A DNA stretch of 64,000 bases, from positions 1,033,958 through 1,097,957 of the forward strand of contig CAWGGV010000009.1 in NCBI GenBank assembly GCA_963822255.1, in the 5' to 3' direction. The notes under the pieces are model-generated. The model saw nothing but the letters and a program-made list of their open reading frames with translations. It did not search any database and was not told the DNA's origin. This document shows, piece by piece, positions 1 to 8,456 of this stretch (the first letter of the stretch is position 1; each line of letters opens with the position of its first letter). The DNA comes from UBA7803 sp963822255 (lineage in GTDB: Bacteria > Pseudomonadota > Gammaproteobacteria > Pseudomonadales > Azotimanducaceae). Position numbers and translations under genes: made by a program.

Positions 1-1006
1 GTCCGCGTCGGCCGCTTCCCCGGCGTCCGCGGCCCGGCGCCGCAGCAGCGTCCCGAAGCCGGCCAGCAGGCCGCCGAGCAGCAGGAAGACCATGGTGGGC
101 ATGCCGGGCACGATGCCGAGAGACGATCAGAATGCCGGCCACCGTGAACAGCGCTCTGGGCGAGCCCAGAAGCTGATCCAGCACCTGCTGGCCCATGTCC
201 CGGGCGGCCGAGACGCGGGTGACGATGATCGCCGTGGCGGTGGAGAGCACCAGGGAAGGCATCTGCGCCACCAGACCATCGCCGATGGTGAGCAGGACGT
301 AGTTGGTCGCGGCGTCCGGCAGGCTCATGCCGTGGCTCACGGTGCCGATGATCAGCCCGCCGACGATGTTGATGAACAGGATCAGGATGCCGGCGACGGC
401 GTCGCCGCGGACGAACTTGCTGGCGCCGTCCATGGCGCCGTAGAAGTCCGCCTCCTGGGCGACCTCCTCCCGTCGGGCGCGGGCCTGCTCGTGGGTCAGA
501 AGCCCGGCGTTCAGATCGGCGTCGATGGCCATCTGCTTGCCGGGCAGGGCGTCCAGGGTGAACCGCGCGCTCACCTCGGAGACCCTGCCTGCGCCTTTCG
601 TCACCACTACGAAGTTGATGATCACGAGGATGGCGAACACCACCAGGCCAACCGCGTAGTTGCCGCCCACCACGAAATCGCCGAACGCCTGGATCACATG
701 CCCGGCGGCCGCGGTGCCGGTGTGGCCGTTCAGCAGTACCACCCGGGTGGAGGCGATGTTCAGTGCCAGCCGCATGAGGGTGGCCAGCAGCAGCACGGTG
801 GGGAAGACGCTGAATTCCAGCGGGCGGCGGGTGTACACCGTCATCAGAATGACGATCAGCGACAGCGCGATGTTGAAGGTGAAGGCCAGGTCCAGCACCA
901 CCGGCGGCAGCGGCATCATCACCATGCCGAGCAGGATCAGCATCATCAGCGGCGTGCCGAGCCCGGCGATGACCGGCGAGGATCGGCCGAGGGTCTCAGC
1001 GCTCAT
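1..1006 (-). CDS. flhA: FlhA, flagellar export gate protein (5' part, frameshifted)
   Basis: FlhA is the inner-membrane export gate of the flagellar type III secretion system. The minus frame opens at the ATG at 1006, 11 bases inside the end of flhB, and gives the typical start with the hydrophobic run PLMMLILLGMVMMPLPP, then the FHIPEP-type segment around MRLALNIASTRVVLLNGHTG and the LDALPGKQMAIDADLNAG region. The frame holds to about base 120, where LIV is followed by nonsense; removing one base restores LGIVPGMPTMVF, a typical FlhA membrane segment. The gene continues past base 1, so only the N-terminal third is seen. The one-base insertion is probably a sequence error, since reading resumes cleanly. 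Confidence 0.9.
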   Translation of the reverse strand, partial: MSAETLGRSSPVIAGLGTPLMMLILLGMVMMPLPPVVLDLAFTFNIALSLIVILMTVYTRRPLEFSVFPTVLLLATLMRLALNIASTRVVLLNGHTGTAAAGHVIQAFGDFVVGGNYAVGLVVFAILVIINFVVVTKGAGRVSEVSARFTLDALPGKQMAIDADLNAGLLTHEQARARREEVAQEADFYGAMDGASKFVRGDAVAGILILFINIVGGLIIGTVSHGMSLPDAATNYVLLTIGDGLVAQMPSLVLSTATAIIVTRVSAARDMGQQVLDQLLGSPRALFTVAGILIVSRHRARHAHHGLPAARRPAGRLRDAAAAPGRGRRGSGRRG

Positions 1007-2150
1007 CGGTCACCCCCGTAGTTGCGAGCAGCTCGTCCGGAATCGGCAGATCGGCAGGGAACGCCGGCCCCGCCGGCGAGCGCTCATTCGCTGCCGCGCG
1101 GAGCTGGAATACGTAGGCCAGCACCCGCGCCACCGCCAGGTACAGTCCCTCGGGGATCTGCTGGCCGAGCTTGCTGTTGAAGTAGATGGCCCGCGCCAGC
1201 AGTGGCACCGACACGATGCTGACGCCGTGCTCGGCGGCCAGCTCGCGAATGCGCGCTGCCACCAGGTCGCGGCCCTTGGCGATCACGCGGGGCGCGAGGT
1301 TCGGCTTGTCGCGGTACCGGAGCGCCACCGCGTAGTGGGTCGGGTTGGTGATGACCACGTCGGCGTCGGGGACTTCGCTCATCATCTTGCGGCTGGCCAG
1401 CTCCTGCTGCAGGCGGCGGATCCGCCCCCGCACTTCGGGATTGCCTTCGCTCTCTTTGAGCTCGTCCTTCAGCTCCTGGCGTGTCATGCGCAGCTGCCGC
1501 AGGTGGTTCCAGAGCTGAACCGGCGCATCCAGTGCCGCGATCACCAGCATTCCGCCGCAGAGCACGAAGAAAGCCAGCCGCACGTAGTCGGCGCCGCGCA
1601 CCAGACCGGCATCGGCCTCCCCGGACGACAGCCCGAGCAGCCGGTCCGACAGGCTCCAAAGCATGACCACCGAGAGACCGGACAGCAGCGCGAACTTGAG
1701 CAAGGTCTTCACCAGCTCGTTCAGCCCCTGCACCGAGAAGATCCGGCGGATGCCCGTCATCGGGCTCAGCCGCTCGAGCTTCGGCACCAGCGCCTGGGCG
1801 CTGAACAGCAGGCCCCCCATGGCCGCGGGGGCCGCCACCGTCGCCGCGATCAGCGCCAGAAACAGGGGGGCGAGCAGCAGCAGGGCGCGGAACGCCAGAG
1901 CGGCCAGAGCCGTGCCCATGGCGGCCGGGTCGGCGATGTCCGTTGCGGCGGACAGGCCGCCGGCGATGAGCTCGCCGAGGCCGTCGATCATCCAGCCGCC
2001 CAGCAGAGAGAAGACGGCCGCGGCCGTCGCCATTACCGCCATGGCGCTGAGCTCACGGGAGCGGGGAACCTGGCCTTTACGCTTCGCCTCCTGGCGGCGC
2101 TTGGCGGTGGGTTCTTCTGTGCGCTCCTGACCGGAGCCCTGCTCGCTCAC
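996..2150 (-). CDS. flhB: FlhB, flagellar export switch protein
   Basis: FlhB is the self-cleaving membrane component of the flagellar export apparatus that switches substrate class from rod/hook to filament. The 384-residue product has the family's length, the N-terminal ERTEEPTAKRRQEAKRKGQ signature, four hydrophobic segments between about residues 36 and 215, and the autocleavage motif NPTH at 269-272 (ITNPTHYAVAL). Its start overlaps the fliR stop and its end overlaps the flhA start, so translation is probably coupled. A 587-residue ORF on the opposite strand here is a shadow. Confidence 0.97.
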   Translation of the reverse strand: MSEQGSGQERTEEPTAKRRQEAKRKGQVPRSRELSAMAVMATAAAVFSLLGGWMIDGLGELIAGGLSAATDIADPAAMGTALAALAFRALLLLAPLFLALIAATVAAPAAMGGLLFSAQALVPKLERLSPMTGIRRIFSVQGLNELVKTLLKFALLSGLSVVMLWSLSDRLLGLSSGEADAGLVRGADYVRLAFFVLCGGMLVIAALDAPVQLWNHLRQLRMTRQELKDELKESEGNPEVRGRIRRLQQELASRKMMSEVPDADVVITNPTHYAVALRYRDKPNLAPRVIAKGRDLVAARIRELAAEHGVSIVSVPLLARAIYFNSKLGQQIPEGLYLAVARVLAYVFQLRAAANERSPAGPAFPADLPIPDELLATTGVTDER

Positions 2151-2956
2151 GGCGTGCCTCCGGGCTGCGCAAAGTCGCCGATCATCGAGCTCGCGCGCTC
2201 GAATACCCGAGCCAGGAAATCCGTCAGCTGCGGCGCCAGCTCAGGCAGGGAGAGCAGCAGGAAGACGACAGCCAGGAGCAGGCTCATGGGAAAGCCCACG
2301 GCGAAGATGTTGAGCTGCGGTGCGCTGCGGGCAATCATGCCCATGGCCAGGTTGGCGAGCAGCAGCGCGGCCGACGCGGGTAGAGCCACCAGCACCGCGT
2401 TGGTGAACATGTCGGCGCCGTAGCCGGCGAGGTCCCTGATGCCGCCCACGTCGAAGCTCGTCGTCCCGGCGGCGAGCACGCCGAAACTCCTGACCACCAG
2501 CCCGAGCAGCGCCACATGGCCGTTCAGCGCAAGGAACAGGAGCGTCGCGAAGATCACGTAGTACTGGCCGAGCAGCGGCACGCTGGTGCCGCGGTCCGGG
2601 TCGACCATGGTGGCGAAGGCCAGGCCGCTCGACAGAGCCACCAGCTCGCCGGCCATGGAGAACGCGGCGAACAGCATCTGCAGCAGAAAGCCGATGCTCA
2701 CGCCGATCAGCGCTTCCCGGCCGAGGGCGAGAAGTCCCGCGCCGGAGAAGGCGCTCACCGTGGATTCGCTGCCCACCATCGGCGCGATGGCCGTCGCCAG
2801 CACCGCCGCCAGCAGCACGCGCACGCGCGCCGGCACCGTGCGGGCGCCGAACAGCGGCGCGGCGAGCAGCATGGCGCCGATGCGGACGAACGGCCACACG
2901 AAGGCGTGCAGCCAGCCCATGAGCTCGGTTTCGCCGATGTATGCCAGGCTCGTCAC
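2147..2956 (-). CDS. fliR: FliR, flagellar export apparatus protein
   Basis: FliR is an integral inner-membrane part of the flagellar type III export gate, with FliP and FliQ. The 269-residue protein is almost all hydrophobic: it begins with a GWLHAFVWPFVRIGAMLLAAPLFG-type first helix (shown here only in part), followed by LGREALIGVSIGFLLQMLF, which is characteristic of the family. It follows fliQ by three bases and overlaps flhB by four, so it sits inside the fliLMNOPQR-flhBA string. No defects are seen. Confidence 0.96.
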   Translation of the reverse strand: MTSLAYIGETELMGWLHAFVWPFVRIGAMLLAAPLFGARTVPARVRVLLAAVLATAIAPMVGSESTVSAFSGAGLLALGREALIGVSIGFLLQMLFAAFSMAGELVALSSGLAFATMVDPDRGTSVPLLGQYYVIFATLLFLALNGHVALLGLVVRSFGVLAAGTTSFDVGGIRDLAGYGADMFTNAVLVALPASAALLLANLAMGMIARSAPQLNIFAVGFPMSLLLAVVFLLLSLPELAPQLTDFLARVFERASSMIGDFAQPGGTP

Positions 2957-2959
2957 GGG

Positions 2960-3229
2960 TCACCCGATGAGCTGCGGTATGTCCATGAAGAGCTCGCGCA
3001 CCCACTGCACCATCACGTTGAGCATCCACGGCCCGGCCACCACCAGCACGCCCACGACGGCCAGCAGCTTGGGAATGAACGAGAGCGTCATCTCCTGGAT
3101 CTGGGTCGCCGCCTGCAGCATGCCGATCACCACCCCGACGGTCAGTGCGGTCAGGAGAATGGGTGCAGCCATCAGGATCGCCATCCACAGCGCCTCGTTG
3201 CCGAGCTGCAGAATCATCTCGGGCGTCAT
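2960..3229 (-). CDS. fliQ: FliQ, flagellar export apparatus protein
   Basis: FliQ is the smallest membrane subunit of the flagellar export gate. The 89-residue product has the usual two transmembrane helices (about residues 15-40 and 53-75) and family motifs near the start (EALWMAILMAAPILLTAL) and in the middle (MTLSFIPKLLAV). It lies between fliP and fliR in the same direction with short gaps. Length and position match the family exactly. Confidence 0.96.
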   Translation of the reverse strand: MTPEMILQLGNEALWMAILMAAPILLTALTVGVVIGMLQAATQIQEMTLSFIPKLLAVVGVLVVAGPWMLNVMVQWVRELFMDIPQLIG

Positions 3230-3275
3230 CGGCTGCTCCGGATCGGCTGGCGGTGCATCGGCTGGCAGTACGAGG

Positions 3276-4025
3276 TCATGACAGGTAGAAGCTCCCGACG
3301 ATGGTTTCCATCACCAGCGACCAGCCATCCACCAGCACGAACAGCATGATCTTGAACGGCAGCGAGATGATCAGCGGCGAGAGCATTACCATGCCCATGG
3401 ACATGAGCACGCTGGCCACCACCAGATCGATGATGAGAAACGGAATCAGCAGCAGAAAGCCGATCTGGAACGCGGTCTTCAGCTCGCTGGTGATGAACGC
3501 CGGCAACAGCAGGGAGAACGGCACGTCGGCGGGCGCGGCGAGCGGCTCGTGCCCGGAGATCGCCACGAACATGCCGAGATCCGACTCCCGGGTCTGCGCC
3601 AGCATGAAGGTCTTGAGGGGGCCGGTGGCCGCGCTGAGGGCCGCTTCGGAGCTGATGGACTCCGACAGGTAGGGCTGTACGGCCTGGGTGTTGATCTTCT
3701 CCGCCACGGGCGCCATCACGAACACGGTGAGGAACAGGGCGATCCCCATGAGGATCTGGTTCGACGGCGTCTGTTGGGTGCCGAGCCCCTGACGCAGGAT
3801 GGCCAGCACGATGATGATGCGGGTGAACGAGGTCATGGTGATCAACAGCGCCGGCAGGACGCTGAGCAAGGTCATCAGCACCAGGATCTGCAGCGACACG
3901 GAATAGGTCTCGGTGCCGCCGGCGGCGTCGTTGACGGTCAGGAGATTCAGGTCGGGCGCTGCGGCGGCGCCGCTCGCCCACAGCGCGCTCAGCACTGCCA
4001 CCGTCAGGAGGACCGTTACCCGCAT
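3276..4025 (-). CDS. fliP: FliP, flagellar export apparatus protein
   Basis: FliP forms the core of the flagellar export gate and, unusually, is made with a cleavable signal peptide. The start at 4025 gives MRVTVLLTVAVLSALWASGAAA, a clear signal sequence, followed by the family signatures SFTRIIIVLAILRQGLG and GIALFLTVFVM, then PFLIIDLVVASVLMSMGMVMLSP near the C-terminus (abridged here). At 249 residues the length is normal. The longer ORF to 4133 adds an arginine-rich N-terminus that overlaps fliO, so the internal ATG is preferred. Confidence 0.96.
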   Translation of the reverse strand: MRVTVLLTVAVLSALWASGAAAAPDLNLLTVNDAAGGTETYSVSLQILVLMTLLSVLPALLITMTSFTRIIIVLAILRQGLGTQQTPSNQILMGIALFLTVFVMAPVAEKINTQAVQPYLSESISSEAALSAATGPLKTFMLAQTRESDLGMFVAISGHEPLAAPADVPFSLLLPAFITSELKTAFQIGFLLLIPFLIIDLVVASVLMSMGMVMLSPLIISLPFKIMLFVLVDGWSLVMETIVGSFYLS

Positions 4026-4029
4026 CGCC

Positions 4030-4482
4030 TCAGCCCTTCCGCGCCAGCGCCTTGACGAGCCAGCCGTAGCGGCCGGGATCGCCCGCGGCGGCCGGATCGG
4101 CCCGGCCTTCCGCCGCGGCCAGCGGCTCTTCAAGCACGTGCAGGGTTCGCACCTGGCCGGGCCCGACGCCGAGGAGCAGTTGCCGGCTGCCGAGCTGGAG
4201 CAGCACCACGCGCTCCTTCTGGCCGACGATGAGCGACGACAGCACTCGGAAATCGGCGTTGCCGCCGGCCCGGAAGCCGCCGAAGCGCACCAGCAGGCGG
4301 GACAGGCCGAGCACCACCACCACCACGGCGAGCAGGCCGAAGATCAGCTTCGCCAGCTCGCCCGAGGCAGGGCCGGGCGCGGACTGGGACGCCCCGGCTA
4401 CGGCATTCATCGCCAGCGCCGCCGGCGCTGCCATCAGTGCCGCCAGCGCGGTGATTCGGCCTGAGAGGTGAGTGATCCGCAT
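4030..4482 (-). CDS. fliO: FliO, flagellar export assembly protein
   Basis: FliO helps assemble the FliP ring of the flagellar export gate. The start at 4482 shares one base with the fliN stop (TGATG), which fixes it. The 150-residue product has an Ala-rich N-terminal hydrophobic stretch, a strong transmembrane helix (LIFGLLAVVVVVLGLSRLLV, about residues 45-64), then a small cytoplasmic domain with VLSSLIVGQKERVVLLQLG and LLLGVGPGQVRTLHVLE, typical of FliO. The family is poorly conserved, so the call rests on this pattern plus position between fliN and fliP. Confidence 0.93.
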   Translation of the reverse strand: MRITHLSGRITALAALMAAPAALAMNAVAGASQSAPGPASGELAKLIFGLLAVVVVVLGLSRLLVRFGGFRAGGNADFRVLSSLIVGQKERVVLLQLGSRQLLLGVGPGQVRTLHVLEEPLAAAEGRADPAAAGDPGRYGWLVKALARKG

Positions 4483-4844
4483 CAGTGCAGCTTCTGCACC
4501 CGCTCGGCGGGGCTCACCACGTCGGTGAAGCGGATGCCGAAACGTTCGTTCACCACCACCACCTCGCCGTGGGCGATCAGCATGCCGTTGACCATGATGT
4601 CGAGGGGCTCGCCGGCGAGACGCTCGAGCTCGACCACCGAGCCCTGGGAGAGCTGCAGCAGCTCGCGAATGGGAATCCTGGCGCGGCCGATCTCCATGGA
4701 GATCGTCACCGGAATGTCGAGCACCACGTTCAGGTTGTCCGTGTCGTTGCCGGTGCCCGCGGCCGAAGGCTCGAGGGACGGCATGTTGACCGGCTTGACG
4801 GTGCCGACGGATGGCTGTTGGTTCTTCGCTGGGTTCTCGCTCAT
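4482..4844 (-). CDS. fliN: FliN, flagellar motor switch protein
   Basis: FliN is the lower C-ring protein that binds CheY-P and takes part in export. The start at 4844 overlaps the fliM stop by four bases; upstream codons in the longer frame belong to fliM in another frame. The 120-residue protein has a polar N-terminus followed by the SpoA/C-ring domain: LDIPVTISMEIGRARIPIRE, LLQLSQGSVVELERLAGEP and MLIAHGEVVVVNERFGIR. These are highly conserved FliN sequences. Confidence 0.97.
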   Translation of the reverse strand: MSENPAKNQQPSVGTVKPVNMPSLEPSAAGTGNDTDNLNVVLDIPVTISMEIGRARIPIRELLQLSQGSVVELERLAGEPLDIMVNGMLIAHGEVVVVNERFGIRFTDVVSPAERVQKLH

Positions 4845-5875
4845 GGCTGATTGCTCGTGGCTGGGGTTTGTCGATGGTTGGCGGCCCGCGGGCGCCGGTC
4901 CGCCGGCAACACGGGGCCGACGATCTGCACGGCATTGACGCCGTCGCAGACCCCTACGCGGGCCCGGAACACGGGCACGTTCTCCGCCCGCAGCACCACG
5001 GCCTCGGGAAGATTCACAGGGATCACGTCGCCGGGCTTCAGGGCGAGCAGATGAGCCAGCGACAGGGTGGTCTCCACGAGCGTCGCGTGGACCTCCACGT
5101 CCGCGTGCTGCATCTCCTCGCGTATGCACTGGACCCAGCGCTCGTCCCGCTCCGCCCGGTCGCCCTGGACGCCGGCGTCCAGGCGCTCGCGGATCGGCTC
5201 GAGCATCTGGTAAGGCAGTGCCAGATGCAGCTCGCCCCCGGAGCCGTCGATGTCGATCCCGAAGCTCATCACCGCCACCACCTCGCTGGCGTCCATGACG
5301 CCGGCGAACTGAAGATCGACCGCGGCTCCGGTGAATTCGATCTCCACCGGCATGACCGGCAGCCATGCCTCCTTCAAGCCGTCCGCCGCACGCTCGAGGG
5401 TGAGCTGGATGACGCGGGCCTCGAGGGGGGTGAAGCTTCTTTCCTCGATCGAGGTCCGAAAGCGGGCGTCGCCGCCGAAGTACTTCTCGACCAGCGCGGA
5501 CACCAGCCGCGCGTCCGCCACGAACAGGCCGGTGCCGCGCAGCGGCGGCATCCGCAGAGGATTCATGCTGGTCGGCCCGGCAAGAGACTGGGCGTACTCT
5601 TCGAACTTCAGCACCCGGATGCCGAGAAACGAGATCTCCACGCTGCGCCGCAGCAGAGTGAACAGGCTCTCGTGCAGGTTCTGAACGAACCGGCTGCCGA
5701 TCGCCTCCAGGCCCGGCATGCGACCGCCGACGATGAGCTCCCGGGCGGCGAAGTCCACGGGCCGCACGACGCCGTCGTGCAGACGGTACTCGTTCGACGT
5801 GTCTACCTGACCGCTCTCCACGCCCTGCATCAGCGCGTGGACTTCTTCCTTGGAGAGAATCTGCTCGTTGCTCAT
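4841..5875 (-). CDS. fliM: FliM, flagellar motor switch protein
   Basis: FliM is the middle C-ring protein that links CheY-P binding to rotation switching. The 344-residue protein starts with the CheY-P-binding helix (ILSKEEVHALMQGV, residues 6-19), then the FliM domain (GRMPGLEAIGSRFVQNLHES; GTGLFVADARLVSALVEKYF), and a C-terminal SpoA domain (LKPGDVIPVNLPEAVVLRAE). The last 25 residues are a less conserved Pro/Arg-rich tail. The gene follows fliL by 19 bases and overlaps fliN. Confidence 0.97.
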   Translation of the reverse strand: MSNEQILSKEEVHALMQGVESGQVDTSNEYRLHDGVVRPVDFAARELIVGGRMPGLEAIGSRFVQNLHESLFTLLRRSVEISFLGIRVLKFEEYAQSLAGPTSMNPLRMPPLRGTGLFVADARLVSALVEKYFGGDARFRTSIEERSFTPLEARVIQLTLERAADGLKEAWLPVMPVEIEFTGAAVDLQFAGVMDASEVVAVMSFGIDIDGSGGELHLALPYQMLEPIRERLDAGVQGDRAERDERWVQCIREEMQHADVEVHATLVETTLSLAHLLALKPGDVIPVNLPEAVVLRAENVPVFRARVGVCDGVNAVQIVGPVLPADRRPRAANHRQTPATSNQP

Positions 5876-5894
5876 CGGTTGCTCGCTGCCCCGG

Positions 5895-6413
5895 CTACTG
5901 CATGACGAAGCTGGTGAAGTAGAGGGCTTCGATTCCCTCCTTGCCGTGACGCTCGCGCATCAGCGACTGGATATCTGTGAGCGCGGCCTCCTGCAGACGC
6001 TGCTTGCCGTCCCGGGTCGAGAGATCTTCGTAGCTCTGATCGCTCAGCAGCATGATCAGGTCGTTTTTGATCACCGGGTCGTCGGCCTCGAGAAGCTTCA
6101 CCAGGTCGGCATCGTGGGTCATCAGCTCGATGCTCACCTGCAGATAGCGCGCAGAGCCCTTGCCGCGGAAGTTGACCACCAGATTGGACGCCAGCTCGTA
6201 GTAGAGGGGTGGGGTGGACTCGGCCGCCTGGCCTTCCGCGCCGGGTCCCGAGGAGGCGCCGTGCGCGGAAGAGAAGAGGCCCGCATACCACGCCCCGCCG
6301 GCGCCCGCGCCGGCCAGCGCGAGCAAGGTGAGAATCAGCCCCAGTCGCTTCCTGCCGGGGACAGAGTTCGCTTGTTGGTCGCTCTCCTGAGCATCCAGGG
6401 TGTTTTCGCTCAC
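5895..6413 (-). CDS. fliL: FliL, basal-body associated protein
   Basis: FliL is a single-pass inner-membrane protein near the stator ring. The 172-residue product has a short cytoplasmic head, one transmembrane helix (about residues 24-46, LGLILTLLALAGAGAGGAWY) and the periplasmic FliL domain with ELASNLVVNFRGKGSARYLQ and a C-terminal FTSFVMQ. The start codon is GTG at 6413. It is the first gene of the fliLMNOPQR-flhBA string and lies about 30 bases below a predicted sigma-54 transcription start. Confidence 0.94.
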   Translation of the reverse strand: MSENTLDAQESDQQANSVPGRKRLGLILTLLALAGAGAGGAWYAGLFSSAHGASSGPGAEGQAAESTPPLYYELASNLVVNFRGKGSARYLQVSIELMTHDADLVKLLEADDPVIKNDLIMLLSDQSYEDLSTRDGKQRLQEAALTDIQSLMRERHGKEGIEALYFTSFVMQ

Positions 6414-6454
6414 GGCCGCCCGCCATCCTCGATCCAGTCCTTACAGGGCGGTGT

Positions 6455-6470
6455 AGCAACAGCCGTGCCA
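6455..6470 (-). promoter_or_regulatory. Sigma-54 promoter of fliL
   Basis: On the minus strand TGGCAC-GGCTG-TTGCT matches the sigma-54 -24/-12 consensus (TGGCAC-N5-TTGCW) without mismatch and with exact spacing. The expected start site is near 6443, about 30 bases before the fliL start. It points to control by the FleQ/FlrC-type activators further along. Confidence 0.85.
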
Positions 6471-6635
6471 AGCGGTGATTAGCGGTCTAACGCATTGTTT
6501 TTAGATGGCTTTCCGTCGGACGACGGGCCCGGCGCAGGCGGATCCGGGCGGCCGTGGCGTCGGACCTTTGACGGTGGATGGGGAACCACGCCGGCACACC
6601 GGCAGCGGCGTCAGAAGAACGTCACCCGGCAGCGG
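6471..6635. other. Intergenic stretch between fliK end and the fliL promoter
   Basis: About 165 bases lie between the fliK stop and the sigma-54 promoter of fliL. No ORF with family signal is seen on either strand. A short T/A run (6497-6503) is present, but no convincing terminator stem could be drawn. Confidence 0.4.
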
Positions 6636-8007
6636 TCAGGCGAACGTATCGAGCAGTCGGATGGCGCCCTGGGCCGGCCGCGGGGCAGCCACGGGCGGCG
6701 TGAGGTCTTCCTCGAGCAGGTCTGCGGCGCCCGCCGGAACGCCGGCATCCCCATGGCTGCTCCGCGAGTGCTGCTGGGAGGTCTGCGGCTGCTGGTGGTG
6801 GACGGTCGCCTGCTGGAGGCTCAGGCCGGCGTCGCCGAGCATGTCACGAAGCCGCGGCAGGGATTGCTCGAGCGCATCCCGCACCGGCGCGTGGGGCGAG
6901 CTGAAGGCGACCTCGGCCGCGTTGCCGTCCATGCGCAGATGCACGTGGATCTCCCCCAGGTGCTCGGGGTGAACGCTGAGGCGCGCGTCGTGGGTCCCCT
7001 GCTGCACCAGGGTGAGAACACGCTGCCCCAGATCGTCCGGGAACGGGCCGGTGCCGGGCACCAGGGCGTGCGGCTGAGCGGCCGGCCCGGCGCCGACCGG
7101 CGCGGCACCCGCGCCCGGCGCACCCCCAGCGGAGGCGCCGCCTGCTGGCGGAGCGGCGAAGCCAGCGGGCAGCGATGCCGTCTCGGCGCAAGTTGCGTGG
7201 CGGTGTGGGCGGTGCCGTCGGCGGCCGTTGCCTGCAGCAGATGCGCGGCGGCAGGCAACGCCGACTTGGCCGGCCCGTCAGCGGAATCGCTGTCGGCGTC
7301 GCCGAGATCGGCGAGCGGAGGGGCGGCGGTCTCGCCGACCGCCGCGTCGGCGGCGGCAATGGGCGCGTCCGCTGGGCCCCGACCTGCCACCGGCGGCAAT
7401 GGTTTGCCGCCGGTGGTGCCGCCGGGCGGCAACGGCTTGCCGCCTCCCGGCCCGGCCGCCATTGGCAGGAAGGGCGGCGCGATCATGGCGGCGGCCTGGG
7501 TCTGTCCGGCGCTGTCCGGCGCCGGCGGCGAACCCGGCCCGGCCCCAGTCGGCTCCGCTGTGCAGCATCGGCGCCACCGCTGAGTCCGGCGGAGCGGCCG
7601 CGGTCGCATCCCCGGTGGCCGCCGTGACAGCCGCAGCCAGCGGCGGCAGCACCATGGGCGAAGACGGCGGAAGTGCCGTCGTCCCGGGCTTTGCGGCCTG
7701 CGCCGCAGGCGCGGTGGCCGGCGCGGCGCCGGCGCGGCACCGGCTGGCTGGTGCCGGCGGGCGACTGCGCGGCCAGCAGCAGAGGGAACAGCGCCGCGGC
7801 GGCGCCCGGGGCGCCTTCGCCGCCGCTCGGATCGGCCGACGCCGAGGCCGGCGGCAGCCCGGGCCTCGCAATCAGGTGAGCGGAAGTGGGTGTTTCGAGC
7901 ACTGGTTCGTCCCTGCAGATGGTCTGTCCGGGCGCGTGGACGCGCTCAGGCTGCACCGGCAATGCAATGGACGCGCCAATGTTCGGGTGCGGCGTCGTCA
8001 CCGTCAC
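6636..8007 (-). CDS. fliK: FliK, hook-length control protein (several frameshifts)
   Basis: FliK measures hook length and triggers the FlhB switch. The start at 8007 follows fliJ by 16 bases. The N-terminal and middle parts are Ala/Pro/Gly-rich and low in complexity, as usual for FliK. The conserved C-terminal domain (6636-7061) shows LGQRVLTLVQQGTHDARLSV, HPEHLGEIHVHLRMDGNAAE and LRDMLGDAGLSLQQATVHHQ, typical of the family. Coherent sequence moves between frames near 7730, 7555 and 7190, so at least three indels are needed to read through. The sequence is extremely GC-rich here, which favours sequencing error, but decay cannot be ruled out. Confidence 0.85.
7392..7444. repeat. Pair of 20-base hairpin repeats inside fliK
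   Basis: Two copies of GGCGGCAA-N4-TTGCCGCC lie at 7392-7411 and 7425-7444, 33 bases apart start to start. Each has 8-base perfectly complementary arms, and on the coding strand each specifies GGKPLPP. The core GCGGCAA-N4-TTGCCGC also occurs at 33919-33936. Confidence 0.7.
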
Positions 8008-8023
8008 TCTTCATCCCTACTCT

Positions 8024-8456
8024 TCATCCCCAGGGGGCGGGGCGGTGCAGGTCGTCCAGACGCTGCTGCTCGCGGCTCTCCCGGCGATACGCCTCGGCGC
8101 GCGCACGGCGCGCCAGCACGTCCTCCAGCCCTTCGCGCTTCAGGCGGCTGGACAGCCAGCGGGCACGAGCCGCTTCCAGCTGCTGGCGGCAGCGCTGGAC
8201 GTTATCCCGCTGGGTCTGGACGTCGCGCTCGAGCTGGGTCACGAACCGGCGCTCGCTATGGATGCGCCCGGCTTCCCCCACCACCGCATCGCGGGCGCGG
8301 GCAGCGTACTCCTCGAGGTAGCCCTCGATGGTCCGGAGCTGCTGACTGGCGGCAGCGAGGCTGTCGTCGGCGCGGCGCAGCTCATCGGCCGCGCGGCGCT
8401 CCGCCTCTGCGGCGAGGCGTACCACCGCCTCCAGCGGCTGCCGCGCGCCCCTTCAT
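8024..8456 (-). CDS. fliJ: FliJ, flagellar export chaperone/ATPase stalk (probable frameshift near start)
   Basis: FliJ is the coiled-coil stalk of the export ATPase. The main frame, open from a GTG at 8425, encodes VVRLAAEAERRAADELRRA and a long Glu/Arg/Ala coiled coil ending with LEDVLARRARAEAYRRE, as in FliJ. The family normally has about 10 more N-terminal residues. An ATG at 8456 overlaps the fliI stop (ATGA), and RQPLEA lies in the main frame just upstream of VVRLA, but one extra base in the GC run near 8445 separates them. I therefore place the start at 8456 with a one-base insertion. Confidence 0.83.

Noticed and set aside
92..1021. Plus-strand ORF of 309 residues, rich in His, Gln and Asp
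   Set aside because: It is antisense to flhA. The composition is the usual shadow of a GC-rich gene, and no domain is visible.
660..2423. Plus-strand ORF of 587 residues across flhA, flhB and fliR
   Set aside because: It lies antisense to three clear flagellar genes and has no coherent family sequence.
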